Positions 22,249 through 30,171 of a stretch of 40,933 bases of DNA are shown piece by piece. The position numbers were made by a program, and so were the translations under genes. How positions within the stretch are numbered: position 1 is the first letter of the stretch; each line of letters starts with the position of its first letter. The DNA comes from Negativicoccus succinicivorans (GTDB lineage: Bacteria > Bacillota > Negativicutes > Veillonellales > Negativicoccaceae), in NCBI RefSeq assembly GCF_018372215.1, contig NZ_JAHAJN010000010.1, positions 1 to 40,933 on the forward strand. The letters run 5' to 3'. The notes beneath the pieces were generated by a model. It did no database searches, was not told the DNA's origin, and worked only from the letters and a program-made list of their open reading frames with translations.

Positions 22249-22312
22249 GGTACGAACCATACTACTTGTACGTACAATACACGTATTGTACGTAAAGCAG
22301 CTTGGTTCGTCT
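22249..22312. other. Candidate origin of transfer (oriT)
   Basis: TACGTACAATA (22269-22279) and TATTGTACGTA (22284-22294) form an exact 11-bp inverted repeat with a four-base centre. ACGAACCA upstream and TGGTTCGT (22303-22310) form a second, outer inverted repeat of eight bases. The site lies just before the mobC-like and relaxase genes, where oriT is usually found. The nick position cannot be told. Confidence 0.55.
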
Positions 22313-22355
22313 CCGACGGGCAGGGAGTCCCCTGCACCCCTTGAAGCAAACCCAA

Positions 22356-22691
22356 ATGAGCAAACCAAAGAAAACGCACCGGCTCTATATACGACTTACA
22401 GAGGAAGAATGGCTAATCATAAATGAGTTGGCTTGTATCGCCGGAATGAACGTTTCCACATTCGTTATCTACGCCGTTTTAAACGGCAAAATAATTATCA
22501 ATGAAATGGATACGCAAGCCATATTGCGACCGCTATTGGGTCTGCAAAGACACTACAATACAATTCGCCACTGGATGATTAAGCACAATTACTCAAACCC
22601 TATTCTAAGTGCCGAGTATGAGCAGGAGTTGAAAAGCTTATGGCAGCTATTAGCGCAGGCAAAGGATCCGGTAGCGCAAGCGGATCTATAA
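22356..22691 (+). CDS. MobC-like mobilization protein
   Basis: 111 residues from ATG 22356; the open frame extends to a TTG at 22302, but that part is oriT-like sequence. The N-terminus has the ribbon-helix-helix pattern of MobC relaxosome proteins (HRLYIRLTEEEWLIINELAC, then GMNVSTFV), followed by a helical part. MobC proteins bind oriT and help the relaxase open and nick it. No strong ribosome binding site is visible. The relaxase start lies 52 bases inside the 3' end of this gene, indicating coupled translation. Confidence 0.7.
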   Translation: MSKPKKTHRLYIRLTEEEWLIINELACIAGMNVSTFVIYAVLNGKIIINEMDTQAILRPLLGLQRHYNTIRHWMIKHNYSNPILSAEYEQELKSLWQLLAQAKDPVAQADL

Positions 22692-23560
22692 AGTATGTTC
22701 AATATGAAAAAGATAGCACCCGGCCGCGCGTCTTATTTTCTGAAGGTATAGAATGCAGCCCGTACTATCAAGATGCCATTGAAGACTTTGCCTATATCCG
22801 TGATATCCATCATAAATCCGGAGGCCGTGAAGCGCATCACATGGTATTGGCATATTCTCCGGAAGAAGAAAAACGTTTTACCAAAAAAGAGTTATTTGAT
22901 AAGGCCATTGAGGTCGCAAAAGGAACCTTCCCTAATCATCAAATTTGGTTGGGAATGCACAATGATACGGATCATCTGCACGTACACATGATTGTAAATT
23001 CAGTTAATTTAGAAACAGGCAAAAAGCTCCAAATAGCCGGGCGTAAAGGGATGCATGAAATCATGAACAAAGTGCAAAATATATGCCACAGTTTAGAGCT
23101 TGATAATACGTTGGAAGTAGGAAAACGCAGTCAAAAGGAAGGTCAGGTGATTACACACAATATCGTAGAGTACAAATTAATCGAGCAAGGTAAATCTTGG
23201 AAAGCTGACATAGCGAAACGTGTATATGAATCTTTAAATGCAGCTGACAGTAAAATGGATTTTATTTTGAACTGCAACGAAAAAGGAGTGTTGTGCAAAT
23301 GGGATGATAATCGTAAACATGTCACTTTTTGTGATATGGATAATCCATCGCGCAAAGTGCGAAGTGCAAATCTAGCGAAGACCTTTACATTAAAGCAATT
23401 AGAATCGAAAGAATCTATGGAAAAAGCATTTAAAGCAAACAAAGATAAACATGTTGAGCAGTCAAACAATGAAGATTTAGTACTTGATCGTTCTAAATCT
23501 TTAGAAAAGCAAACTATAAAAATTTTGAAAAGAAATCGCTCTATAGAGCTTGGGAGGTAA
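22640..23560 (+). CDS. Relaxase (MobA/VirD2-like, MOBP type)
   Basis: 306 residues. The three-histidine metal motif is H107NDTDH112LH114VH116 followed by MIVNSVN, with an earlier REAHHMVLAYS block. Tyr20 or Tyr23 in SIKYVQYE is the likely nicking tyrosine. Relaxases nick oriT, stay covalently bound to the 5' end and lead the strand into the recipient. At 306 residues it is short and has no primase or helicase fusion, matching the separate primase gene. AGGAG lies about 12 bases before the ATG. No type IV secretion genes are in the window, so transfer would need a helper element. Confidence 0.88.
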   Translation: MAAISAGKGSGSASGSIKYVQYEKDSTRPRVLFSEGIECSPYYQDAIEDFAYIRDIHHKSGGREAHHMVLAYSPEEEKRFTKKELFDKAIEVAKGTFPNHQIWLGMHNDTDHLHVHMIVNSVNLETGKKLQIAGRKGMHEIMNKVQNICHSLELDNTLEVGKRSQKEGQVITHNIVEYKLIEQGKSWKADIAKRVYESLNAADSKMDFILNCNEKGVLCKWDDNRKHVTFCDMDNPSRKVRSANLAKTFTLKQLESKESMEKAFKANKDKHVEQSNNEDLVLDRSKSLEKQTIKILKRNRSIELGR

Positions 23561-23566
23561 TGACAT

Positions 23567-24319
23567 ATGAACTTAATGGACAATAACAACAATAAAAACA
23601 ACAACGAAAAAAAATTAGAGATTATCCGCAAGCGAAATCGTCGCGGAATTGGATTAGGCGGTTCGTCATCAAGAGCAAAAAAAAATGTAATGCCGCCTGA
23701 ACAAACCTTATCTGAAGCTGAAGAAATAGCTGAACGCCTATATTCCTTAAGAAACAAAAATCTACAATTAAAAACGGACTCTCTCAATTTTGGCGCAGAT
23801 ATTTGTGACACGATGGTTGAGCAAAATAAATTAATGCGCTCATTGAAAGCAATCATACGTCAATCCGATGAAAAAAACGAAAGACAAATCGCACCTGTGA
23901 TTGAGGCATTAAAAACACTGGAAGAAAGAATCGCTAACTCTGCAGACGCTGCGGATGCCCGCACAAAAAAGACGTTGGAAGAACTTTTTTCACACCTTGA
24001 TGATGCAGGAAGAACTTATAGCAAAGGCCTATGCGAACGCTTAGATGTAACTGCAACTCGCTTGGAAGTGCTACTTACGTATGGTCGTGAAAAGCTTAGG
24101 TTTTGGAGTTTTGGGAAAAAGCTTGTCGTCGCTATTCTCACCATATTGCTTTTATTCCAACTTTCCCTAAACTACAAAATGAAGAACGAATTACAGGGGC
24201 TACATACACAGGTCAGTATGATCCATAGCCTTTATAAGGGAGATGCTAAATATTGGTTTGATCCTGACAACCAGATGACCTATGTAGAAACGCTGGAGCA
24301 ACATAACCAAAGAGAATAA
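23567..24319 (+). CDS. Coiled-coil protein with C-terminal membrane segment, mobilization region
   Basis: 250 residues, GGGAGG twelve bases before ATG, six bases after the relaxase. A low-complexity Asn-rich start and a basic stretch (KRNRRGIGLGGSSSRAKK) are followed by long coiled coil (90-175). Next comes one membrane helix near residue 190 (LVVAILTILLLFQLSL) and a short outside or inside tail. No catalytic motif. Similar anchored coiled-coil proteins follow relaxases on mobilizable elements (MobB/MbeB-like), where they stabilise the relaxase or link it to the membrane coupling protein; that role is inferred from position. Confidence 0.6.
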   Translation: MNLMDNNNNKNNNEKKLEIIRKRNRRGIGLGGSSSRAKKNVMPPEQTLSEAEEIAERLYSLRNKNLQLKTDSLNFGADICDTMVEQNKLMRSLKAIIRQSDEKNERQIAPVIEALKTLEERIANSADAADARTKKTLEELFSHLDDAGRTYSKGLCERLDVTATRLEVLLTYGREKLRFWSFGKKLVVAILTILLLFQLSLNYKMKNELQGLHTQVSMIHSLYKGDAKYWFDPDNQMTYVETLEQHNQRE

Positions 24320-24354
24320 AATTTGATGCTATTACAATGAAAGGAGAATAAAGT

Positions 24355-25560
24355 ATGGCACGCGGTAATGGCGAAGGCTCCATTCGTTATTTAGCTGCTA
24401 GCGATCGTTACCAGTACCGAATTTCTTACAAAGATAAAGACGGAAACACTCGCAGAAAAGCTTTCTATGCTTCGAAAGCTGCCGATGCGCGAAAAAAAGG
24501 TCGTGAATGGCTAAGTTTTTACGAAAGCTCAAATAAAAGTGCCGATATCAATCCCATGCTGGATGATTGGATCCGAATATGGTTGGATGTTTACATGAAA
24601 AACTCAGTAAGGCCTTCCACTCTGGAAAAATATGCATGTTGTTTAGATCCGGTTAGCAAAGCGTTTAAAGGAATCCGCCTTAACAAACTAAATCCCACTG
24701 CACTACAACAGTTTTTCCAGCAACAATTATTTAGCGGTGGTCGCAAAAAACAAGGTTTAGCACCTGTAACAGTGCGTAATCAAAGACGCTATTTGACATC
24801 TTGTATTGACATGGCGATAAAATTAGGACTTACTAACTCAAATCCTGCAAAGCTTACTATGCCTCCAAAGGTAGAAAAGAAAGAAATCCATCCCCTATCA
24901 GAGTTGGAAGTCCAAAGGCTTTTGGATGTCGCGAAAGACCAAGTAGAGAAGGCTAAAGCTTCTGCTAACATAGGAGATTGGATGGGTGCCGCCGATCTCT
25001 ACATAGGCGTTATGATTGCTGTTTATACAGGAATGCGTCTTGGTGAAATCATGGCATTGAAATGGGGTGATTTTAATGTTCACACATCCTTTCTATCTGT
25101 GCAAAGATCTAAATCAGATGTAAAGGGTCAATCCATAACAAGCCCTAAAACAGGATACGGACGAAAAATACAAATCGGAGCTAACTTAGTTCATGCATTA
25201 AAGCAGCACAAAAAAATGCAACTCTCATACAGAGAAAATGTAGGAAATCTTTATGAGAATTGTGATTGGATCATAGGCGGTCTATTTGGACGCGGCTATA
25301 ACAAAAGGCACTACAGTTCAAGGAAATTCCAAAAACTTTTAAAAGATGCCAAAATCATGCGTCATATTCGCTTTCATGACTTACGGCATACTCATGCAAC
25401 ACTACTATTATTAGCCGGAATAAACCCCAAAATCGTTCAAGAAAGGTTAGGTCATGCCAGCATTGACATGACCTTAGACACCTATTCACATTTAACGCTG
25501 GCCAATCAAGGTGTTGCCGTAACTGCGCTTGATTCGATTATCGCTCCAAACGATACTTGA
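24355..25560 (+). CDS. int: Tyrosine site-specific integrase
   Basis: 401 residues after AAAGGAGAATAAAGT. The N-terminal arm-binding AP2-like domain (GSIRYLAASDRYQYRISYKD) is followed by a SAM-like core-binding domain (70-160) and the catalytic domain with Arg228 (TGMRLGE), Lys265, His341-xx-Arg344 (HDLRHTHAT), His367 and nucleophile Tyr377. All catalytic residues are present. The gene reads towards tRNA-Arg and stops 130 bases from its 3' end, so the tRNA is the likely attachment site. Family: Tn916/phage-type integrases. Confidence 0.93.
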   Translation: MARGNGEGSIRYLAASDRYQYRISYKDKDGNTRRKAFYASKAADARKKGREWLSFYESSNKSADINPMLDDWIRIWLDVYMKNSVRPSTLEKYACCLDPVSKAFKGIRLNKLNPTALQQFFQQQLFSGGRKKQGLAPVTVRNQRRYLTSCIDMAIKLGLTNSNPAKLTMPPKVEKKEIHPLSELEVQRLLDVAKDQVEKAKASANIGDWMGAADLYIGVMIAVYTGMRLGEIMALKWGDFNVHTSFLSVQRSKSDVKGQSITSPKTGYGRKIQIGANLVHALKQHKKMQLSYRENVGNLYENCDWIIGGLFGRGYNKRHYSSRKFQKLLKDAKIMRHIRFHDLRHTHATLLLLAGINPKIVQERLGHASIDMTLDTYSHLTLANQGVAVTALDSIIAPNDT

Positions 25561-25621
25561 AGAATGATTTTTAAGAAGAAACGGCTTCCTATGTACGTAC
25601 CTTTTCCAATAATTCAAATCC

Positions 25622-25646
25622 AATTGGGCTCAAAATTGGGCTCAAA
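25622..25646. repeat. Tandem 12-bp direct repeat between int and the tRNA
   Basis: AATTGGGCTCAA is present twice in tandem (25622-25633 and 25634-25645). Short direct repeats beside an att site often bind the integrase arm domain; that function is inferred. Confidence 0.55.
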
Positions 25647-25651
25647 CATGA

Positions 25652-25687
25652 AAAAAAGGCTTCTCGAATTTTCGAGAGGCCTTTATT
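25652..25687. terminator. Bidirectional terminator between int and tRNA-Arg
   Basis: AAAGGCTTCTCGAA and TTCGAGAGGCCTTT pair over 14 positions with one G-T pair, with A-rich sequence before and TTTATT after. It can end both the integrase transcript and the tRNA transcript. Confidence 0.8.
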
Positions 25688-25691
25688 ATGC

Positions 25692-25766
25692 TGGTGCGCC
25701 TAGCAGGAATCGAACCTGCGCACCCGGTTCCGGAGACCGGTGCTCTATCCCCTGAGCTATAGGCGC
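25692..25766 (-). tRNA. tRNA-Arg (anticodon CCG), CCA encoded
   Basis: The reverse strand folds as a full cloverleaf: acceptor GCGCCTA/TAGGCGC, D arm GCTC...GAGC, anticodon stem CCGGT/ACCGG with loop CTCCGGA giving anticodon CCG, four-base variable loop, T arm GCAGG TTCGATT CCTGC, discriminator A and encoded CCA. It reads CGG codons. Its 3' end faces the integrase, the usual arrangement when an element has inserted into a tRNA 3' end and restored it. Confidence 0.95.
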
Positions 25767-25777
25767 ATTACTCAAAT

Positions 25778-25806
25778 AGTATACCATAACGCCGCCGCAT
25801 CGCCAA
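25778..25806 (-). promoter_or_regulatory. Promoter of tRNA-Arg
   Basis: On the reverse strand TTGGCG (25801-25806), a 17-base spacer and TATACT (25778-25783) form a good sigma-70 promoter, ending 12 bases before the mature tRNA 5' end. Confidence 0.7.
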
Positions 25807-25897
25807 CATCTTTTTATTTTCTCTATACCGAATTCTGACAAAGAAAAGTGCTTACTGCGCGAGTTTCGGTATGCCGAATACAACGTAAGACGGTAAT

Positions 25898-25929
25898 AAA
25901 AAAGATCGTGCAAGTGCACGATCTTTTTT
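25898..25929 (-). terminator. Terminator of the ribosomal protein cluster
   Basis: A 15-bp stem (AAAAAAGATCGTGCA with TGCACGATCTTTTTT, two-base loop) starts three bases after the rplQ stop. It ends the long minus-strand operon. Confidence 0.9.
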
Positions 25930-25932
25930 ACA

Positions 25933-26271
25933 TTATACCAACTCGATGATTGCCATCGGAGCGGCGTCCCCTTTGCGGGGGCCGATTTTCAGCACGCGTG
26001 TGTAACCGCCTTCACGGTCAGCGTACTTTTCAGCAATTTCGCCGAACAGTTTGGATACAATCCCTTCATCCATGATGAAAGCCAAAGCTTGACGACGGGC
26101 ATGTAAATCACCACGTTTACCGAGCGTAATCATCTGATCCGCTACGCGCCGCAGTTCTTTTGCTTTCGTTTCCGTCGTTTCAATGCGTTCATGCTGGAGC
26201 AGGGAGGTCACCATGTTGCGCAACAACGCTTTACGTGCTGCGGTATTGCGTCCCAACTTGCTGTAGGCCAT
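25933..26271 (-). CDS. rplQ: 50S ribosomal protein L17
   Basis: 112 residues, AGGAGG before ATG. The N-terminal YSKLGRNTAARKALLRNMVT and the C-terminal GPRKGDAAPMAIIELV are typical of bacterial L17, which sits near the peptide exit tunnel. Length is in the usual bacterial range. Last gene of the cluster, 12 bases after rpoA, the standard position. Confidence 0.98.
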   Translation of the reverse strand: MAYSKLGRNTAARKALLRNMVTSLLQHERIETTETKAKELRRVADQMITLGKRGDLHARRQALAFIMDEGIVSKLFGEIAEKYADREGGYTRVLKIGPRKGDAAPMAIIELV

Positions 26272-26283
26272 TTTTTTCCTCCT

Positions 26284-27264
26284 CTATTCGTCCTTTTGTT
26301 TCAAGGTCAAACCGTGACCGTCATATTCGGTCAGGCGTTCTTTGATTTCTTCAATCGATTTTTTGCCCAAGTTGCGTACTTTCGTTAAGTCATCTTCGGT
26401 CTTTTTGAGCAAGTCCGCAAGCGTATTGATATTGGCGCGTTTCAGGCAGTTGAAGGCCCGAACGGAAAGTTCCAATTCTTCAATACGGATCGATTCGAAA
26501 TCAATTTCCGGTTCCGTCGCCGTTTCCTCTTCGTTGTCGAAGTTCGTGCTGACAGCGATGAGGTCGCGGTCGGTCGCGATGTTTTGGAAATGACGCAGGT
26601 ACATGACCAGGATGGTCGCTGCTTTCGCTACGGCGTCCTTGGCTCCGATTGAGCCGTCGGTGGTCAGTTCCAATGTCATTTTATCGTAGTCGAGTTCGTT
26701 GCCGACGCGGGTATCTTCTACTTTGTAGTTCGCCCGCAAAATCGGCGAGAAAATCGAATCGATCGGGATGACGCCGATCGCATCATCTTCGCTCTTGTTC
26801 TTCGTCGCCGGCACATAGCCGTGACCGCGATCAATGGTAAGTGTCATTACCACATGGGCATCGTTGTCCAGTGTGGCAATGTGCAGATCGCTGTTCAAGA
26901 TTTCCAATTCCGACGGAACGGCAATATCGCCGGCCGTGAATTGGCCTTCTTTTTCTATATCGACCCGGACTTCTAACGGAAATTCCGCTTCGCTGTGTGC
27001 TTTGAAGCACACTTTTTTGAGGTTCAGGATGATATCGGTCACGTCTTCCCGGACACCGGGGATGGTGGAGAATTCGTGCAATACGCCATCGATTTTAATG
27101 GAGGTAATGGCGACGCCATCCAATGAGGACAGCAAAACGCGCCGCAAGCTGTTACCCAAGGTAATGCCGTAGCCGCGATCCAGCGGTTCACAAACAAATT
27201 TACCGTACCGTTCGTCAGCCGACAGTTCGACTGTTTCGATGTCAAAATTCTTCTCTTCTATCAT
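26284..27264 (-). CDS. rpoA: RNA polymerase alpha subunit
   Basis: 326 residues. The N-terminal domain (1-~235) contains GYGITLGNSLRRVLLSSL, used for dimerization and polymerase assembly. An acidic linker (NEEETATEPEIDFES) leads to the C-terminal domain with VRAFNCLKRANINTLADLL and RNLGKKSIEEIKERL, which binds UP elements and activators. The gene follows rpsK directly; rpsD, often found between them in Clostridia and Proteobacteria, is absent. Confidence 0.98.
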   Translation of the reverse strand: MIEEKNFDIETVELSADERYGKFVCEPLDRGYGITLGNSLRRVLLSSLDGVAITSIKIDGVLHEFSTIPGVREDVTDIILNLKKVCFKAHSEAEFPLEVRVDIEKEGQFTAGDIAVPSELEILNSDLHIATLDNDAHVVMTLTIDRGHGYVPATKNKSEDDAIGVIPIDSIFSPILRANYKVEDTRVGNELDYDKMTLELTTDGSIGAKDAVAKAATILVMYLRHFQNIATDRDLIAVSTNFDNEEETATEPEIDFESIRIEELELSVRAFNCLKRANINTLADLLKKTEDDLTKVRNLGKKSIEEIKERLTEYDGHGLTLKQKDE

Positions 27265-27310
27265 GCGGTAAACCTCCTCCTATACAACTGACACCACCCA
27301 AAAGCGACGC

Positions 27311-27694
27311 TTAGACACGTCTGCGTTTCGGGGGGCGGCAACCGTTATGGGGAATCGGTGTTACGTCCTTAATCATGTTGACATCAAGGCCCGCTGCTTG
27401 CAGCGCACGGATCGCGGCTTCACGGCCGGATCCCGGACCCTTTACATATACTTCTACTTCCCGCAAGCCCTGCTCCATCGCTGCTTTGGCTGCCTGTTCA
27501 GCGGCCATTTGCGCAGCAAAGGGAGTGCTTTTACGAGATCCGCGGAAACCTAATCCGCCGGCAGAAGCCCAGGAAAGGGTGTTGCCGTTCGTATCGGTAA
27601 TCGTTACGATCGTGTTGTTGAAGGTCGAGCGGATGTGTGCAGCCCCCGACTCTACGTGTTTCTTTTCTTTACGTTTGGTTCTTACTTTAGCCAA
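27311..27694 (-). CDS. rpsK: 30S ribosomal protein S11
   Basis: 127 residues from a TTG start after AAAGGAGGGG. Shows AHIRSTFNNTIVTITD and the C-terminal IPHNGCRPPKRRRV of S11, a platform protein that contacts mRNA near the Shine-Dalgarno helix. Order rpsM-rpsK-rpoA is standard. Confidence 0.98.
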   Translation of the reverse strand: MAKVRTKRKEKKHVESGAAHIRSTFNNTIVTITDTNGNTLSWASAGGLGFRGSRKSTPFAAQMAAEQAAKAAMEQGLREVEVYVKGPGSGREAAIRALQAAGLDVNMIKDVTPIPHNGCRPPKRRRV

Positions 27695-27716
27695 CTTAAG
27701 TCCCCTCCTTTACTTC

Positions 27717-28082
27717 TTATTGCTTTTTACCGGCAATGGTCTTCTTCGGACCTTTGCGTGTACGGGCATTCGTTTTCGTGCGTTGTCCGTTGACCGGCAA
27801 ACCTGCACGGTGACGGCGGCCACGATACGAATTGATTTCCACTAAGCGTTTAATATTAAGCGATTCTTCACGACGCAGATCGCCTTCTACTTTATATTCG
27901 TCCAAAGCTTCACGCAGTTTCGCAACTTCATCTTCCGTGAGGTCGCGTACCCGCGTATCCGGATTTACACCGGCTTTTTCCAATACCTGTTTGGAAAGAG
28001 TGAGGCCGATACCATAAATATAGGTTAAGCCAATCTCAACGCGCTTATCACGGGGTAAGTCTACACCGGCTATACGTGCCAT
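27717..28082 (-). CDS. rpsM: 30S ribosomal protein S13
   Basis: 121 residues. Begins ARIAGVDLPRDKRVEIGLTY and ends with a basic tail TKTNARTRKGPKKTIAGKKQ that reaches the P-site tRNA. Head protein of the small subunit, bridging to the large subunit. Full length. Confidence 0.98.
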   Translation of the reverse strand: MARIAGVDLPRDKRVEIGLTYIYGIGLTLSKQVLEKAGVNPDTRVRDLTEDEVAKLREALDEYKVEGDLRREESLNIKRLVEINSYRGRRHRAGLPVNGQRTKTNARTRKGPKKTIAGKKQ

Positions 28083-28102
28083 CTACTCTCCACCTCCTAT
28101 TC

Positions 28103-28216
28103 TTATCCTTGACGTTGTTTATGTTTCGGGTTATCGCAAATGACCATGACACGGCCTTTGCGTTTAATAATTTTGCATTTATCGCAAACCTTTTTTACGG
28201 ACGGTCTGACTTTCAT
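28103..28216 (-). CDS. rpmJ: 50S ribosomal protein L36
   Basis: 37 residues, AAAGGAGG before ATG 28216. MKVRPSVKKVCDKCKIIKRK and ICDNPKHKQRQG carry the Cys-Cys-Cys-His zinc site, so this is the zinc-binding form rather than the zinc-free paralogue used in zinc starvation. Position infA-rpmJ-rpsM is typical. Confidence 0.97.
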   Translation of the reverse strand: MKVRPSVKKVCDKCKIIKRKGRVMVICDNPKHKQRQG

Positions 28217-28239
28217 GTTGAACCTCCTTTAACAGGGTC

Positions 28240-28458
28240 TTACTTGAAGCGATAGGTAATCCGGCCCCGGTTTAAGTCGTACGGAGTCAATTCCAAAGTG
28301 ACTCGGTCGCCGGGAAGGATACGGATAAAATTCATCCGCATTTTACCGGATACATGCGCCAAAACAATGTGACTGTTTTCAAGCTTTACTTTAAACATGG
28401 CGCCCGGTAACGCTTCAATGACTTTACCCTCTACTTCAATGACATCTTCCTTGCTCAT
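28240..28458 (-). CDS. infA: Translation initiation factor IF-1
   Basis: 72 residues from ATG 28458, the usual IF-1 length. One S1/OB-fold domain: SKEDVIEVEGKVIEALPGAM, then HVSGKMRMNFIRILPGDRV and ELTPYDLNRGRITYR. IF-1 blocks the A site during initiation. The start lies 23 bases inside the 3' end of the KOW-domain gene, so the two are translationally coupled. Confidence 0.98.
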   Translation of the reverse strand: MSKEDVIEVEGKVIEALPGAMFKVKLENSHIVLAHVSGKMRMNFIRILPGDRVTLELTPYDLNRGRITYRFK

Positions 28459-28756
28459 CAAAGCCTCCTTTTTGCAGTCCAGCTTTTGCTTGGGTAATCG
28501 CAGCGCGGATTTCTTCATCCCGCCACGGCGAATGAGGATGCGTGCGGCGATAGGCCGCATCGGAATCGGCGGCGACGCGTACACGCACATGTCGACGATT
28601 CTTTGTTTTGGGGTGCGCGACCGGACGTTTGCGCCCGTCGGCAAGCTCCACATATGAGGCATCTTGACAACGCAACACCAGGAACCATTGCCCCCGTTCG
28701 CGTCCGGCAGTCGCCTCAACGATAGTGCCGGGAGAGAGCGGTCTGGTTTCCGTCAT
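28436..28756 (-). CDS. KOW-domain RNA-binding protein, L14e-like
   Basis: 106 residues. The start (PGTIVEATAGRERGQWFLVL) is a KOW motif, followed by VELADGRKRPVAHPKTKNRR, a pattern seen in small KOW/L14e-like proteins of Firmicutes. In that phylum a gene of this type often sits between map and infA. It overlaps map by four bases (ATGA) and infA by 23. The C-terminal ~35 residues are less conserved-looking. An RNA- or ribosome-related role is likely, but its exact function is unknown to me. Confidence 0.8.
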   Translation of the reverse strand: MTETRPLSPGTIVEATAGRERGQWFLVLRCQDASYVELADGRKRPVAHPKTKNRRHVRVRVAADSDAAYRRTHPHSPWRDEEIRAAITQAKAGLQKGGFDEQGRCH

Positions 28757-29505
28757 GAGCGCTCCGTCAAGATGCGTGGGCCGTCATTCGTAATCGCGAT
28801 CGTATGCTCAAAGTGAGCGGACGGTTTGCGATCCTTGGTCACGACAGTCCAGCCATCTTTTAAAGTGCGCACCTGCGCGGTGCCGAGATTGATCATCGGC
28901 TCGATACAAAGAATCATCCCCGCCTCCAGCCGATCGCCGGTGTGCGGAGTGCCGTAATTCGGTACTTCCGGTTCCGCATGCATTTCGGTGCCGATACCAT
29001 GTCCGACGTATTCTTTAACCACGCCGTAATGGTACGGTTTGACAAACGCGGATACCGCGTGACCGATATCACCGACATGGTTACCAACCACGGCGGCCGC
29101 GATGCCTGCTGCGAGCGCCCCTTGCGTGACATCCAAAAGTTGTCGCTTTTCCGGATTGATCTCGCCGACCGGCACTGTCATAGCAGTATCGCCCATAAAT
29201 CCGTCTTTGGTGACAACCAAATCCAGACTGACGATATCTCCTTCTTTGAGGATCACTCGCTTCGAAGGAATACCATGCACTACGCCTTCATTCACCGAAA
29301 TACAAACTGATCCCGGAAATCCGTAATACCCTTTGCATTCAGGAACGGCTCCTTGCTGAACAATGTATTCTTCCGCTATTTGATCCAGTTCCCAAGTGGA
29401 AATACCGGGAACCGCCTTATCGGCGAGCAGCTGCAATGTCCGCGCGGCAATTTTGCCGGCAGCGGCAATGCGCTCGATCTCACGGGCGGATCGCAGAATA
29501 ATCAT
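28753..29505 (-). CDS. map: Methionine aminopeptidase, type I
   Basis: 250 residues. Removes the initiator Met from new proteins. The two-metal site is complete: His in GVVHGIPSK, Asp pair in SLDLVV and GDTAMTV, His in GHGIGTEMHAEP, Glu in LCIEPMI and Glu in HFEHTIAI. Lies two bases after adk and overlaps the KOW gene, the normal spc-operon arrangement in Firmicutes. Confidence 0.98.
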   Translation of the reverse strand: MIILRSAREIERIAAAGKIAARTLQLLADKAVPGISTWELDQIAEEYIVQQGAVPECKGYYGFPGSVCISVNEGVVHGIPSKRVILKEGDIVSLDLVVTKDGFMGDTAMTVPVGEINPEKRQLLDVTQGALAAGIAAAVVGNHVGDIGHAVSAFVKPYHYGVVKEYVGHGIGTEMHAEPEVPNYGTPHTGDRLEAGMILCIEPMINLGTAQVRTLKDGWTVVTKDRKPSAHFEHTIAITNDGPRILTERS

Positions 29506-29507
29506 TG

Positions 29508-30158
29508 TCAGTCCTTCTTTTCCAAGGCGGTAACGATGTCGTTGAAGACGTCTTCCATATCTTGCAGCCCGTCAATTTCTACATAATGTCCGTTGTTTTT
29601 GTAGTAATCGATCAAAGGCTTGGTCTGCTGTCCGTAGACGGCTAAACGTTCTTTGACGACAGCTTCCTGATCATCGTCACGTTGGTACAGCTCACCGGCG
29701 TCTTTATCACAGACACCGGCTTTTTTCGGCGGATTAAACGCTTTATGATACGTCGCACCGCACTTGCGGCAGATCAACCGGCCACTGGTACGGCGGACCA
29801 ATTCTTCATTCGGAACCGCAATGTTAATAATGCCGTCCAGCGTGATATTGAGTTCACGCAAAATCGCATCCAGCGCTACCGCCTGCGCCGTCGTACGCGG
29901 GAAACCGTCCAAGATGAAGCCGCCACGCGCATCCGGTTGCGCCAAGCGCTCGCGAACAATGCCGATCGTCACTTCATCGGGTACCAGCGTACCGTTATCC
30001 ATATGTTTTTTTGCTTCCAAACCGAGCGGCGTACCGTTTTTTACGGCCGCGCGGAACATGTCTCCCGTCGAAATTTGAGGAATCCCATACTTTTCGATGA
30101 GTCGTTCCGCTTGCGTACCTTTACCGGCGCCGGGCGGTCCCATTAACAAAATGTACAT
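29508..30158 (-). CDS. adk: Adenylate kinase
   Basis: 216 residues from ATG 30158 (GGAG nine bases before); the ATG three codons earlier abuts the site. Motifs: P-loop GPPGAGKGT, ISTGDMFR, DGFPRTTAQA, and a LID with CRKCG and VCDKD, the Cys-Cys-Cys-Asp zinc site of Gram-positive enzymes. Converts ATP + AMP to 2 ADP. Placed after secY as usual. Confidence 0.98.
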   Translation of the reverse strand: MYILLMGPPGAGKGTQAERLIEKYGIPQISTGDMFRAAVKNGTPLGLEAKKHMDNGTLVPDEVTIGIVRERLAQPDARGGFILDGFPRTTAQAVALDAILRELNITLDGIINIAVPNEELVRRTSGRLICRKCGATYHKAFNPPKKAGVCDKDAGELYQRDDDQEAVVKERLAVYGQQTKPLIDYYKNNGHYVEIDGLQDMEDVFNDIVTALEKKD

Positions 30159-30171
30159 CGTTCCCATCTCC

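Noticed and set aside
23143..23856. Long reverse-strand open frame opposite the relaxase and coiled-coil genes
   Set aside because: Shadow frame of well-supported plus-strand genes, with Ser/Phe/Leu-rich composition and no ribosome binding site.
25564..25755. Open frame after the integrase
   Set aside because: It reads through the int terminator and the tRNA-Arg gene on the opposite strand.
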